Shown here: positions 1-10,544 of the stretch, piece by piece
How positions within the stretch are numbered: the stretch's first letter is position 1
Layout: the number at the start of each line of letters is the position of its first letter
Assembly: GCA_009746045.1 (NCBI GenBank)
Contig: RPFO01000130.1
Span: 2,202,125-2,266,124 of the forward strand
Direction: 5' to 3'
Origin: Mesostigma viride
Lineage: Eukaryota; Streptophyta; Mesostigmatophyceae; Mesostigmatales; Mesostigmataceae
DNA length: 64,000 nt
Notes under the pieces: generated by a model
Told to the model about the DNA's origin: nothing
What the model saw: only the letters and a program-made list of their open reading frames with translations
Database searches by the model: none
Translations under genes and position numbers: made by a program

Positions 1-3000
1 GGGGAAGGGGGATGGGGTGACCAAGTCGGGAATGGCGCTGACGGCGCTGGGGACCAACCGGCGGATCTCCGCCCAGGCCTGAGCAACAGAGCCAAGGAAG
101 GCGGCGGGGGCGAGGCGGGCGGCGCGGGTGAGCCCACACCCGCCCATGCGGCAGGGGAGGGTGGCCAAGCGCATGGAGTGAGCTGGCAGGCTAGGGCCGG
201 GGAGGAGCACCTGCAAGGCGGCCTGAATGCGCTCGTCATGGCCTTCCGCGGCAAGCCGCACCAAGTGGGGGGGAGCGCCACGGAGCCAGTGAACCACCCG
301 CGGGTGGGCGCAAAACCACAGGAGGAGCCCTTTGGTCTGGGGGTCCTTGAGGCGCGCCCAAGTCTCGAGGACATGGGTGCGCTGTTCCACGGTGGCCCGG
401 AGCTCCTCTTCGACGTAGTCAGGGTCACCCACAGGGACGCCCAGGCACGAGAAACCACGCGCCCGCGCCAATGCCCCCGGGATAGCCGCGGGGAAGCCAG
501 AGCAGTCCCCCTGGGGCGAAAAGACTGCACACTTGGGGAGGGTGAGCCGAAGGTTGATGGCCGCCATGGCCACTTCAAGGGCAGCCAGGGCGGCAACCAC
601 AGCGTCGGCCGGGCCAAGGGCATGGATATCGTCCATATAGGCGAGGAGCACGACATCCGGGTGCGCAGCGTGGACACCTTGGAGAGCCTTGTGCAGCGGG
701 GCAGACAGGTAAAAGGGGCCGAGGGGGTCACCTTGCTGGGTTCCCGTGCGGGAAGCGATGTCGGCGAACGTCCCATCCTCCATGAGGAAGGAGAGTTGAG
801 TGGGTTCGCCGTAGCAGGCTGCTGTCCACGCAAGAAGGTCAGGGAACGCCTCGCCGACGGCCTCAAAGATGCTAGCCTTGGTGACAGCATTGAACGCATT
901 GTGGCAATCCACCTTCAGCGCCACATGGGTCGGATGCGTCTCGAGGTAGGCCTGAACTGTGTGCACGATGATGTCGCTGCCCCCTTTGGTGGCGACGCCA
1001 AGCTGGGCCGCGACGGACTCCTCAGTATCACTCCGGTTGGGGCAGAAGTAGGCGCGAAACTCGGGGGCCTTTTGGCGACAAATGACCTTACTCACCAGCT
1101 TGCGTAGGACCTCGCCGCAAGCAATGGGACGAACGCGGCCAGCAGGCGGGGGGACGTCGTCTTTCAGGAGGGCAATGAGGCGTGCCCCAGCCAGCCAAGG
1201 GCGCGCCGCGGGGGCCAGGGACCCCGCGGCCAAGTCGGCGGCAGCCTCAAAGAGTGCGGTCGCCCCGCCATGGCCCGCCATCACGGAGAGGTGCTCGTAG
1301 CGCCAGCCTGAGGGGCCGGTGGAGGAGGCGTTCGGCAGATCCTTCAGCACAGCCGTGAAGATGTCCAGGTCCAGGACAATAGGCGGGGGCGGGGGGGTGG
1401 CCGGGGCGGGCACCGCAAAGGCCGGTTCGTCGGGGTGAAGGTCGCGCAAAGCCTGCAGGGTCGGGGGAGTGGAGGGAGCCAACGCGGTCAGTTCAAGCTT
1501 TTGCATGGCCCGGCTCAATTCACCTACCTTCACCAACCGCATGACGTCAGCTTCCACCCGGGCAAAGGAGGCGGCCCCCGACACCCGGGTGGAGGCCGGA
1601 GGCTGCAGCGCCCACAGCCCTTCCCAATCCCCGAGGAGGAACCGCCGGCAGCGAGCGATGACCGCACCCTGTACGCCACGCACGCCCCGCTCCAACGGCG
1701 CTAAGAGGAGCCGGGGGGTGACGAGAAACAGCTTGTGGCCGAGTTCGTCGAGAGGGTGACTATGCATCCGGGCCAGGGAAAGCAGGGCGCAGCGCGTAAA
1801 CAAGCTCCGGGCGCGGTGAGGGACGTCCGGGAGCGTCATGCAAGGGTTGCGCGCACAGGCGGCAAAAGGGAGCGTGGCCAGGAATGCCCAGCCTGCCGAG
1901 AGGTCCCCCGGATCGCTCGTACCCTGCGATGCCGGTGGAGGGGCAGGGGCCGACCGAGGGGCCGCCCCGGACCGGGAGGCCGGTGCGGCCGCCGGGCCGC
2001 CGGGCAGGCCGTTCTGGGGGGTTTGGCGGCGGCACTGCCGCTCATGCTGGTACCGCCCGTGGATCGAAAAAATCCGCTGGCAATGGGCTGCCGGGCAGCG
2101 GTAGCAGTCCATGGCGCGCATGGCGGCCTCCGTGATGTGGGGGTGGGAAGCCCGAATGTGCACCAGCAACGAATTCCGGTTGGGCAGGCGCGCGCCACAC
2201 GGGTCACCAAGGGGACCATCGACTTGGCAATAATGGAAGCCATCTGAGGGGGTGCGCCCACCCGGTTGGGCCGGCCCGGGTCGAGAGGGGGAGGGGTCGG
2301 GAGCACCCTCAGCCAGAGGAACTACAGCTGCAGCGGAACCCAGGGCGGGGCCGGCCGCCGGGCGGTCAGCAGGGCTCGTGGCAGCCGAGGACAAGACCGG
2401 CGCGGGGACGGCCCCCACGGCCGGGAGGGGGGCGCTGGAGGAGGCAGCCAAGCCGGCGCGCGACCCACGACCACGCACAGGGGAGGCAGGTGTCGGGGCA
2501 GGCGCGTGGGACTGGCGGCGCACGGACACGGGCGAGGGCCCCAGCGGGAGAACGCCAGGAGGCAAGGGGGAAAGGACCGCGGCCCGGCAAAGGGGGCAGG
2601 TGGCGGAGGTCGCGTGCAAGCTCGTGGCGATGCAAGCTTGATGGAAGACGTGGCCGCAAGCAGGGAGGCGGCAGAGACCGTCACCAGGGCGAGGCAGGTC
2701 CAAGCAGATGGGGCAGGAGGGGCCGCTGGCAGTGACATCCACCAAGTGGGCCGGCCCGTAGTGGGCGGGCGCCGCGTCCCACCCCAGCTCCCAGCTCGGC
2801 AGTCGGGCGATCTCATCGGCGGAGAGAAGACGGCGGCGCGGACCAGCAGGGTGCCAGACATGGGGGATGCCCGCAAGCTCGAGCACATCGTGCAAGATGG
2901 CGGGCACGGCCGCACCCGCGCTCAGCTCAAGAACACGCCCCCCCCCCGCATCGTACAGAACCAGGTCGCCGGCGTGCACGGTGACAGGAGCCCCGAAGTC

Positions 3001-4092
3001 AACGCGCAGGCGGGCGGCTTGCGCTGGGGTGACCGCCGTAGTCAAGCGCCCGTGGGCCTGCGCAACAAGGCCGGCCGAGCCGGGCCCGGCAGAGGCAAGA
3101 AACGTGTGCAGCTGAGGGCGATCGAGCAAGGCGTGGTCGGTGGCCCCCCCAGCGAGATATGTCGCACGGGCGGCCTGCTGGGCCTGCACGGCAAGCCCTG
3201 TAGCAAAGAGCACCACCGCCTGCGCCACTTGAGCGTCCAGATTCAGGAGCCATTCTTGGCGCACCGCGGGCAGGTGCCAAGGCAGGCGGCCGCCGGCATG
3301 GTAGTCCTCGAGGACAAACCCCCAAAGCGTGGAGGCAAGGACAGGGGGGGAGGCTGCCTGCAGCATGTGCCGGACACGAACCACAAGGGCACTAAATTCA
3401 GGGGGCCGTGGGAGCGTAGGAAACGCCGCGTGCAAGCCGACAGCGTCCAACAGCAAGGGGCAATACAGCCAAGAGAACGTGGCGTGCCGGAGCGCGCTGA
3501 CGCCCGCAATGTTGGTGGGGGGCCAAACGGAGAAGTCGTGGGACCCAAGCGCGGCCGACCAGGGGCCCACCACAGGAGTCGCCGCAGGGTGTCCCACAGC
3601 CTCAGGGAGGAGAGCCGCCAGGGACCCCTCAAGCACAGGAGGACGCAGGTCAGTGGCCACCGCCGTGCTGGCCGGAGGTGGATCCCCAGAGCTAGGCGGG
3701 GCAGGGCCAGGGGACCCCGCGGAGGGGCCGGACGTGACGGCGCGGGGAGAGCGGGAGCACGGTGTGGAACCCTCCACGAGGTCCGCAAGGCCCAGGAGAG
3801 GGTCCAGCGAGGGGCTGCGGGAGGGGGCGCGGGCCGAATGGGATCCCGGGGTCGACACGGCCGCGCGTCGGGAGCCTAGGGACGGCCGAGGCGGGGCCAC
3901 GCAATGAGGGCACGCCCAAGGACCCGGGGGAGGCAGCCGGAAGAGGGGCGGGACCAAGCAGCGCGTGTGCCAGCCGCATTGGCACGAATCACACACAAGG
4001 AGACGGGGGGCATCCTCACCACTGTGGCAGACCTCGCACACAAGCGAGAGTGGCACAGGGGCGCCACGACCGCCGTCGTCCAGGTCGCCCAT
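1..4092 (-). CDS. REL-type (R2/NeSL-like) non-LTR retrotransposon polyprotein, 5' part, runs off window
   Basis: I read this minus frame codon by codon. It has no stop from 4143 to base 1; a stop lies at 4144-4146. The first ATG is at 4092-4090, giving 1,364 codons in the window. Residues 19-63 form a PHD finger (C19-x2-C22-x11-C34-x2-C37-x4-H42-x2-C45-x14-C60-x2-C63, with W58 before the last pair). Residues 460-502 form a RING-H2 finger (CPIC, then CGHVFHQAC, then CPLC). A C2H2-like finger is at C622/C632/H645/H650, and a second Cys/His cluster lies near 660-690. The reverse transcriptase lies at about 960-1230: motif A aspartate D1062 (DCHNAFNAV), motif B TGTQQGDPLGP, motif C AYMDDI at about 1152. 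The CCHC knuckle and restriction-like endonuclease expected at the C-terminus are outside the window but visible in the truncated copy at 60547-62100. It would act by target-primed reverse transcription. The frame is undamaged, so this is a young copy. Confidence 0.85.
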   Translation of the reverse strand, partial: MGDLDDGGRGAPVPLSLVCEVCHSGEDAPRLLVCDSCQCGWHTRCLVPPLFRLPPPGPWACPHCVAPPRPSLGSRRAAVSTPGSHSARAPSRSPSLDPLLGLADLVEGSTPCSRSPRAVTSGPSAGSPGPAPPSSGDPPPASTAVATDLRPPVLEGSLAALLPEAVGHPAATPVVGPWSAALGSHDFSVWPPTNIAGVSALRHATFSWLYCPLLLDAVGLHAAFPTLPRPPEFSALVVRVRHMLQAASPPVLASTLWGFVLEDYHAGGRLPWHLPAVRQEWLLNLDAQVAQAVVLFATGLAVQAQQAARATYLAGGATDHALLDRPQLHTFLASAGPGSAGLVAQAHGRLTTAVTPAQAARLRVDFGAPVTVHAGDLVLYDAGGGRVLELSAGAAVPAILHDVLELAGIPHVWHPAGPRRRLLSADEIARLPSWELGWDAAPAHYGPAHLVDVTASGPSCPICLDLPRPGDGLCRLPACGHVFHQACIATSLHATSATCPLCRAAVLSPLPPGVLPLGPSPVSVRRQSHAPAPTPASPVRGRGSRAGLAASSSAPLPAVGAVPAPVLSSAATSPADRPAAGPALGSAAAVVPLAEGAPDPSPSRPGPAQPGGRTPSDGFHYCQVDGPLGDPCGARLPNRNSLLVHIRASHPHITEAAMRAMDCYRCPAAHCQRIFSIHGRYQHERQCRRQTPQNGLPGGPAAAPASRSGAAPRSAPAPPPASQGTSDPGDLSAGWAFLATLPFAACARNPCMTLPDVPHRARSLFTRCALLSLARMHSHPLDELGHKLFLVTPRLLLAPLERGVRGVQGAVIARCRRFLLGDWEGLWALQPPASTRVSGAASFARVEADVMRLVKVGELSRAMQKLELTALAPSTPPTLQALRDLHPDEPAFAVPAPATPPPPPIVLDLDIFTAVLKDLPNASSTGPSGWRYEHLSVMAGHGGATALFEAAADLAAGSLAPAARPWLAGARLIALLKDDVPPPAGRVRPIACGEVLRKLVSKVICRQKAPEFRAYFCPNRSDTEESVAAQLGVATKGGSDIIVHTVQAYLETHPTHVALKVDCHNAFNAVTKASIFEAVGEAFPDLLAWTAACYGEPTQLSFLMEDGTFADIASRTGTQQGDPLGPFYLSAPLHKALQGVHAAHPDVVLLAYMDDIHALGPADAVVAALAALEVAMAAINLRLTLPKCAVFSPQGDCSGFPAAIPGALARARGFSCLGVPVGDPDYVEEELRATVEQRTHVLETWARLKDPQTKGLLLWFCAHPRVVHWLRGAPPHLVRLAAEGHDERIQAALQVLLPGPSLPAHSMRLATLPCRMGGCGLTRAARLAPAAFLGSVAQAWAEIRRLVPSAVSAIPDLVTPSPFP

Positions 4093-4329
4093 CTCCTGCA
4101 GGTGCGCCGCGATGCGTAAGGACCGACGCGGCGCAGGGCGCCACTAGGCAGCGCATCCCGCGCCCGGGAGGTGCGTCGTCGTGAAGGAGGCATGGGGGAG
4201 GTGCGTAAAACAACGGAACCGGAAGCGCGGGGGGGAGAGCGAGATGCGGACGCGGGGGGTTTGGGGGGCGTGCCCCCCAAGCGGGGGGTTTGGGGGGCGG
4301 CAGCCCCCCAACGCGGGGCGGCCGCGGGC
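4093..4329 (-). promoter_or_regulatory. 5' leader of the R2-like element, G/C-rich hairpin sequence
   Basis: This lies between the ORF start and the tandem array. Positions 4251-4320 hold two near-copies of a 29-31 base unit with GGGGGGC and GCCCCCC blocks that can pair with each other, so the leader RNA could fold into stable hairpins. The in-frame stop at 4144 supports the start at 4092. No other function is seen. Confidence 0.45.
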
Positions 4330-6032
4330 CGCACCTCGGCGCAGGTTTTTTCAGCTGTGCATGGAGAAAAAAACGTGTCTCAATCCAGGAACCCCCGTCG
4401 GTTCATCATGTCAGCCTAGAAAACTGGAGCGGTGGAGCCACAACTAACGGGAAAGCCGCATTCAAATTCGCCTAGCCCACGGGTCACAATTGGCCGACAG
4501 GTAGATGCAGCCAGCCCCGGGCGTGTCGCAGACAGTAATCACTACCGTAGGCCGCGGTGCCGCACCTCGGCGCAGGTTTTTTCAGCTGTGCATGGAGAAA
4601 AAAACGTGTCTCAATCCAGGAACCCCCGTCGGTTCATCATGTCAGCCTAGAAAACTGGAGCGGTGGAGCCACAACTAACGGGAAAGCCGCATTCAAATTC
4701 GCCTAGCCCACGGGTCACAATTGGCCGACAGGTAGATGCAGCCAGCCCCGGGCGTGTCGCAGACAGTAATCACTACCGTAGGCCGCGGTGCCGCACCTCG
4801 GCGCAGGTTTTTTCAGCTGTGCATGGAGAAAAAAACGTGTCTCAATCCAGGAACCCCCGTCGGTTCATCATGTCAGCCTAGAAAACTGGAGCGGTGGAGC
4901 CACAACTAACGGGAAAGCCGCATTCAAATTCGCCTAGCCCACGGGTCACAATTGGCCGACAGGTAGATGCAGCCAGCCCCGGGCGTGTCGCAGACAGTAA
5001 TCACTACCGTAGGCCGCGGTGCCGCACCTCGGCGCAGGTTTTTTCAGCTGTGCATGGAGAAAAAAACGTGTCTCAATCCAGGAACCCCCGTCGGTTCATC
5101 ATGTCAGCCTAGAAAACTGGAGCGGTGGAGCCACAACTAACGGGAAAGCCGCATTCAAATTCGCCTAGCCCACGGGTCACAATTGGCCGACAGGTAGATG
5201 CAGCCAGCCCCGGGCGTGTCGCAGACAGTAATCACTACCGTAGGCCGCGGTGCCGCACCTCGGCGCAGGTTTTTTCAGCTGTGCATGGAGAAAAAAACGT
5301 GTCTCAATCCAGGAACCCCCGTCGGTTCATCATGTCAGCCTAGAAAACTGGAGCGGTGGAGCCACAACTAACGGGAAAGCCGCATTCAAATTCGCCTAGC
5401 CCACGGGTCACAATTGGCCGACAGGTAGATGCAGCCAGCCCCGGGCGTGTCGCAGACAGTAATCACTACCGTAGGCCGCGGGCCGCACCTCGGCGCAGGT
5501 TTTTTCAGCTGTGCATGGAGAAAAAAACGTGTCTCAATCCAGGAACCCCCGTCGGTTCATCATGTCAGCCTAGAAAACTGGAGCGGTGGAGCCACAACTA
5601 ACGGGAAAGCCGCATTCAAATTCGCCTAGCCCACGGGTCACAATTGGCCGACAGGTAGATGCAGCCAGCCCCGGGCGTGTCGCAGACAGTAATCACTACC
5701 GTAGGCCGCGGTGCCGCACCTCGGCGCAGGTTTTTTCAGCTGTGCATGGAGAAAAAAACGTGTCTCAATCCAGGAACCCCCGTCGGTTCATCATGTCAGC
5801 CTAGAAAACTGGAGCGGTGGAGCCACAACTAACGGGAAAGCCGCATTCAAATTCGCCTAGCCCACGGGTCACAATTGGCCGACAGGTAGATGCAGCCAGC
5901 CCCGGGCGTGTCGCAGACAGTAATCACTACCGTAGGCCGCGGTGCCGCACCTCGGCGCAGGTTTTTTCAGCTGTGCATGGAGAAAAAAACGTGTCTCAAT
6001 CCAGGAACCCCCGTCGGTTCATCATGTCAGCC
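4330..6032. repeat. 231-bp tandem array, 7 full units plus an 87-bp partial
   Basis: Units begin at 4330, 4561, 4792, 5023, 5254, 5484, 5715 and 5946. All are 231 bp except one of 230 bp (bases lost at the 5480 junction). Units are almost identical, which indicates recent amplification or homogenisation. The last unit stops after 87 bp at 6032. The array sits directly upstream of the minus-strand R2-like ORF, so it may be its 5' UTR. The short ORFs of about 72 codons repeated in each unit are by-products of the period being a multiple of three. Confidence 0.95.
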
Positions 6033-7715
6033 GATGTTTCATATATAACGTAAGGGCTCAGCATCATGGTTTAGCACCGTGGTGGCAGCCGAGCCTCTAC
6101 TAACGATCATGGACCTAACCTTGGCAAGTATTTGCTTCATATTTCACTCTTTGGACTGAGCTAGCTTTACACCTGCTGTTTGGCCTGCACCATGGTCCCT
6201 GGCTGTCAGTTACATTTTGTGCCCCCCCCTGGCAGGCTCCCCCCCCCTGCAGGGTCTCAGTAGGACTGCGAGGGTGTAACATAGACATGTTGTGGGCACC
6301 CTGGGTGCATTTTCAGGACCAGCCATGACCTGGCCATGCCTTCTTTCTTGGCATATTGTTGACTTGAGTGCTATTTGGTCACTCGCGTAGCGACCCCCCT
6401 GCATTCATAAATCGGAAACAATTATACAATGAGCATATTTCATGGATGTTAAGCATTGCAACTCTTGAACATATCATGAATGAACATGGTTCCATACCGT
6501 ACCCATGGATTTGTTGACATGTGTTAGTTATTACAAATGGTATCCATGCTTAAAAATGTCCTCATTTGAGGACATTTTCTTGGTGATTAGACACAAGGCG
6601 TTGGCTGCACTCAACAGAGAGGAGGGGGAGGTGAGCTCTGAAGGCTATGTGGAGGAGGTCCTATCTCAGCTGCACACAAGCCTGTATGAGAGTGGCTCCC
6701 CTTTTGTGGCTCATCTGCTGCATAGGATGTATGCATTGTCACCAGGACCTGAGATTGACATGAGGCCTGCTGAGGGGCAGGACATGCTGGCAGCCTTACC
6801 TGAGGCCTTGAAGGAGGCATTTACTCAGTTGCAGCCAGTCAGTATGGGAGAGGCTTCCTACATGGAGCTGTTGGAGTTTTCAGTTCAGAAGGGTGACTTT
6901 GATTTGGTTCCTTCTTCCTCCAGCTCTGCCAGAAGGTGTTTTCTTTTGGAGACTTCTAACCTCTTTTGCAATCCAGGGTTGCCCAAGTACACTGTGGAAC
7001 TCAAGGTCCGTCAGACGCCACTAAGGGTGCTGGTGCCTCTGATAGGTGCTAAGTGGTCGGTGGTCAAGACCTTTCTGCAGTTCTGGTGGGCGTACAGATC
7101 ATGGGTGAGCAGGCACAAGACGTCCTCTACTTGGGTCTTGGGTGATGGACCCTGAGAGTCAGTCTGTGGTGCTCCTCTCCTATCCAGGGGCATGCCTTCG
7201 CTATGCTGCCCAGATGGTGGCAGGAGCTGCTGAGACTTGCGTGGTGTGCAGGTCAGCAGGAACTGGCCAGAGTTGGCCCACATGGTGGAGCAGTTTCCCA
7301 TGTTTGGACTCAAGGGCAAGGATGGCCTGAATGGGGATTGGTATAGCCTGTGAGGAACAGGGCTGAGAAGGAAAGGGGGCTTTGGATTGTGGTGTGAGGG
7401 GGGGATTCCAGGATGGATGATGGGGGGGCTCCATTCCAGTTCTGATGTTTCAGTCCAGAGATCCAGAATTCCAGAATGATGACGGGATGACTTCCAGTAT
7501 TGCTGTGTTTATCTGGGCTTGTAGTGGATAAGGATATGACTTGTCTTCTTTAAGCACCTGTGACTAGATGTTTATGAGATAGGAGGCCCTGGCTTCAGGG
7601 ATGTAAAAACCCACCTGCTTTTCCCAAGAGATGGTGGATTTCTGTTCAGTGTCACTCCTCCTTAAAGAGTAGTTGATTTTGAGGAACTGGTGGTTCCAGT
7701 CTTGAGGGGGAGATA
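6033..7715 (+). mobile_element. LTR-2 internal region, decayed
   Basis: This stretch lies upstream of a polypurine tract (7704-7715) and a 3' LTR, so it is read as the internal region of an LTR retrotransposon on the plus strand. Its 5' LTR is not in the window. The R2-like element appears to have inserted into it, ending at 6032. Apart from the ORF at 6505-7155 I see no intact gene. Confidence 0.5.
6505..7155 (+). pseudogene. gag/protease-like remnant of LTR-2
   Basis: This is a 216-codon ORF inside LTR-2. The first 150 residues are acidic and helical and resemble nothing I can name. Near residue 165 the stretch VELKVRQTPLRVLV followed by GAKWSVV has the shape of a retropepsin active-site region (LVDTGA-x-x-SVV) with the catalytic DT lost, which would make this a decayed gag-protease segment. 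Reading continues in another frame at 7142-7330, consistent with a frameshift. A host protein of unknown function is the alternative. Assignment is by context and weak motif likeness only. Confidence 0.3.
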
Positions 7716-8429
7716 TGTAACAAGCAAAAATGACTTTGTTGTTACATCCTTTGTTTTGTGAATGTTTGACTTTTATTCGAGGACTTTTGGATCAGTATTG
7801 GGAAAGTTCTGAGGTTTTCAAGAAGGCGGTACTTGAAACTTGTACTTTGTCAACCGACTGTTAGAAGCCCTTATTGGTCGTGGCCTGATCCACGTGGGGT
7901 TATAGTTTGTTGGTTGGTACTACCAAGTCTTAAATGTTCCTTTGGGACTTTGGTGCTTACTACAGATTCAGGATCTCATGTACAGATTCTGCCAGGCTGT
8001 TGGTGTTGTTGTTCTGTTTTGTGTGACTAGGATGGATACGAGGATCTTGTTTAGAATTCCATGATTTTGATTGGTTCACTTCAGGCTAAGGTTGAGGCAT
8101 GCTCGACAAGCACGTCGATATCAAGGACGTGGGGTCGCCATTGTTGCTACGTTGGTTTTGATTCATCATGGTATAATAAAGCTTGTCTTTGTTGTCCATT
8201 CATAAGAGCCCCTTGGCTATAGACGTCCTTCAGTTCCACAGAGGTCGTCTATACACGAGCTTGTCTTTGTGTCTACAAGGGGTTGTGATTCCCTAAATCA
8301 CGTGCTGTGGAATTTCCATCTCAACGTTGCTCGGATACTTGAAGTTCTGCAACTCAAGAAAGCAACCCAGGTAAAAGATCTTTCATATTGGACTGTGGAT
8401 GATGCTGATGATCATTTTTAGTCGTTACA
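7716..8429 (+). mobile_element. 3' LTR of LTR-2
   Basis: It starts TGTAACA and ends GTTACA, a perfect 6-bp terminal inverted repeat with TG..CA ends. A polypurine tract (GAGGGGGAGATA) precedes it at 7704-7715. A TATA-like TATAATAAA lies at 8172. The base after the LTR resumes LINE-1 coding sequence at exactly the position found in the related copies near 36130 and 51240, which fixes the right boundary. The likely 5-bp duplication is ATGTT, but the left partner is not in the window. Confidence 0.75.
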
Positions 8430-8720
8430 ATGTTGGTGACGTTGCCGTCGAGTCGTTGCTCCAGCTCCTGCGTCAGCACTTGGCCAGGTCTCGGCGCCGT
8501 AGGTCAGGATCGTCAGAATGACGACCTTGAAGAGGTCACGCTTGACGATTCGGGGTAGGGCGGGGTTGCTCCACCAGCGGCGGTGGTCATGGAGGTGCGC
8601 CCGCGCCATGCCGATCCGTGTCGTCAGGTCGTCCTCGCAGTCGGGAAGCCAACTGCCGAGCAACTTGAAGCGGCCTGAAGGAGGGTAGTTGACCTCGGTG
8701 TCGTCGAAGAGGCGGAGTAT
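8430..8720 (-). pseudogene. LINE-1, C-terminal (post-RT) segment
   Basis: The minus frame encodes ILRLFDDTEVNYPP, then RFKLLGSWLPDCEDDLTTRIG, then KRDLFKVVILTILTYGAETW, the conserved region after the RT of APE-type LINEs. It is the direct continuation of the RT at 25279 and above: removing LTR-1 and one GTGTG restores a continuous reading frame. The segment is cut off at 8429 by LTR-2. Confidence 0.8.
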
Positions 8721-8725
8721 GTGTG

Positions 8726-9423
8726 AGTTAACGCCAAGCGCATTGGCGTGATCCTGATTCGGCATATCTCTGCGATTCCAGCGGCACCGGAACGAGTTCA
8801 TTCCGACAAGTATCAAGAAAGTTATGGCGTTCCGACTTCCCGGTCGCGCGCGAGCGCGAGCCGGCTGTTCTTCTAAGTCGGACGTGAATATTTGTCGACG
8901 ACATATGGGGTCGACAGTAATTCCTGGGCTGACAGGAATTAGGTGCTGTACCTACGACGGTATTGGATTAATACGTCGTACGCAGGAAATAGGAACCTTA
9001 ACCTGTGGTCTGTTGGTACCGCAGGCTTAGTCCTGGACTTCTAGGTGCAGATGCAATAATCACTGTGGTGACTGTACTCTGTGGTCACTGTGCCTGTATG
9101 GCAGACCTACTGTATAGGAACTGGGCGCTGTACAGGTAGTGAATACTGTACCGGGGTGTTATTACTGAGCAGGCCTCCTAGGCTGCTCAGGACTAGCAAG
9201 CACAGTGCACAAGTATATAAACAATAGGCCAGTGCCAAATGGGTATCTCTTGCGAGCCCGCCTCACGTGTTGTGCCTTGACTTGGCAAGCGCGTGTACAA
9301 GCCTCAAGTGTGTGAGCGCTGTAAACATTATCCGATTTAACAAAGCTCCGTTTCCAACCATATTCACACATTGCTGCATTGCAACCATATCCTTCACATT
9401 GCGTGTGCAAAGAAAGTTTAACT
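8726..9423 (+). repeat. 5' LTR of LTR-1
   Basis: The LTR is 698 bp. It begins AGTTAACG and ends GTTTAACT, giving short inverted ends. A TATATAAA box at 9214-9221 would start transcription about 180 bp before the LTR end, leaving a plausible R-U5. The sequence just downstream of the LTR does not obviously match the initiator tRNA-Met primer site, so the primer is unknown. Confidence 0.9.
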
Positions 9424-9516
9424 CAAATTACAACCAGTCTCAGCGGAACGGCCAGGAGGGTCGTTGCCGGTTGCGGTGTGCAGCGTTGACGACGCGAGGA
9501 GCTCGTCTGGTGGTGA

Positions 9517-9918
9517 ATGGTGCAGGAGGAACAACGGCAGCAGGATTTCCGGTTTCGGCAGTCTGCTGGGGGTTCGATTTCTCCTGAATTACGCCGTGTC
9601 GTTCGGGATCTATCTTTATTGCTTGCAGATCGTCCGCCTGTAAATCGCAGCTTCGTGCAATTCGTCGACGACCAGGTCGAAGATTGGGAGCGAATTCTGC
9701 GACACGTACAAACCATCGTCATTCCGGAGCACCGGAGCATCGACGACCTTGAGCAGGAGCTTCACGGGTTGGTCGGCATCCAGACGGTGATTACTGCAGT
9801 AGCAGAGCGAGTGCGGACGGAGTTGGCAGCAAGGCGAGGCGAGGTTGCGGAAGCAGCTGGCGCAGGGCGACACGAGTTTGTACCGACAGTAGCGGGCGCG
9901 GGAGTACCACGCCCCAGG
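9517..9918 (+). CDS. LTR-1 ORF1, 5' part (interrupted)
   Basis: The frame starts 93 bp after the 5' LTR with ATG. About 134 codons are read before the foldback element begins at 9919; the later codons of the nominal 170-aa ORF belong to the insertion. The protein is charged and helical (SPELRRVVRDLSLLLADRP, VEDWERILRHVQTIVIP). It resembles no family I can name and may be an N-terminal gag part. The coding signal resumes near 18411 on the other side of the insertion. Confidence 0.5.
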
Positions 9919-10027
9919 CACACCTGGATTTGTACTACAGCACAAGTACAAATTGATTTTTTTCAACTTTGTTATTTTGTACCTCTCTTAGGTCCAAAGG
10001 TAGGAGGTAAGTGTCTCATCATGTTTT

Positions 10028-10375
10028 GACACCGTTGCACCGTTGCACCGTTGCACCGTTGCACCGTTGCACCATAAAACTACCATTTTATGATTTTGTA
10101 TGGTGTCATGAGGTAACATAACGTCCAATACTAATGTTATAATGTCCACAAGCACTGCCTAAAGTGGGGTGCCACTGTGCCACCGTTGCACCGTTGCACC
10201 GTTGCACCGTTGCACCATAAAACTACCATTTTATGATTTTGTATGGTGTCACGAGGTAACATAACGTCCAATACTAATGTTATGTTGCCCACAAGCACTG
10301 CCCAACGTGGGATGCCACTGTGCCACCGTGCCACCGTGCCACCGTGCCACCGTGCCACCGTGACATGTCTTGACA
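10028..10375. repeat. Left-arm GTTGCACC octamer tracts and 143-bp duplication
   Basis: Tracts of the 8-bp unit CCGTTGCA occur at about 10030-10072 and 10181-10216. A related CCACCGTG octamer tract occurs at about 10318-10361. The intervening block (ACCATAAAACTACCATTTTA onwards) is duplicated with a period of about 143 bp and small differences. Confidence 0.85.
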
Positions 10376-10544
10376 CACACATTAATCCGAAAACCCATTT
10401 TCTTCCCCTGGAAATTATTTGGAGAAGGAATAATGGTCAGTTTGACCTCAAATTTGGCACCAAGGTTCCTTATCAGATATCTTATGATGCCATGTGGTCA
10501 AAAAAAATTTTGGGAGTCGGCAGCATGGTAACATGGTGACATTT

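Noticed and set aside
2266-3879. 537-codon plus-strand ORF (and the 309-codon ORF at 178-1107)
   Set aside because: Antisense to the R2-like frame, which carries zinc fingers and RT motifs on the minus strand. GC-rich coding leaves open antisense frames; the plus products are Gly/Arg-rich with no motif.
4330-6032. CRISPR-like array
   Set aside because: Units repeat over their whole length with no variable spacers; eukaryotic context. The same holds for the arrays at 10545, 16870 and 51716.
6034-6038. ATGTT as the left target duplication of LTR-2
   Set aside because: It matches the five bases after the 3' LTR, but the sequence on its left is the 231-bp array, not LINE-1, and no LTR start (TGTAACA) follows, so the match is probably chance.
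4432-6053. Series of identical 72-codon ORFs
   Set aside because: Produced by a 231-bp repeat whose length is a multiple of three; no initiation context or motif, and the product is not conserved beyond the repeat.
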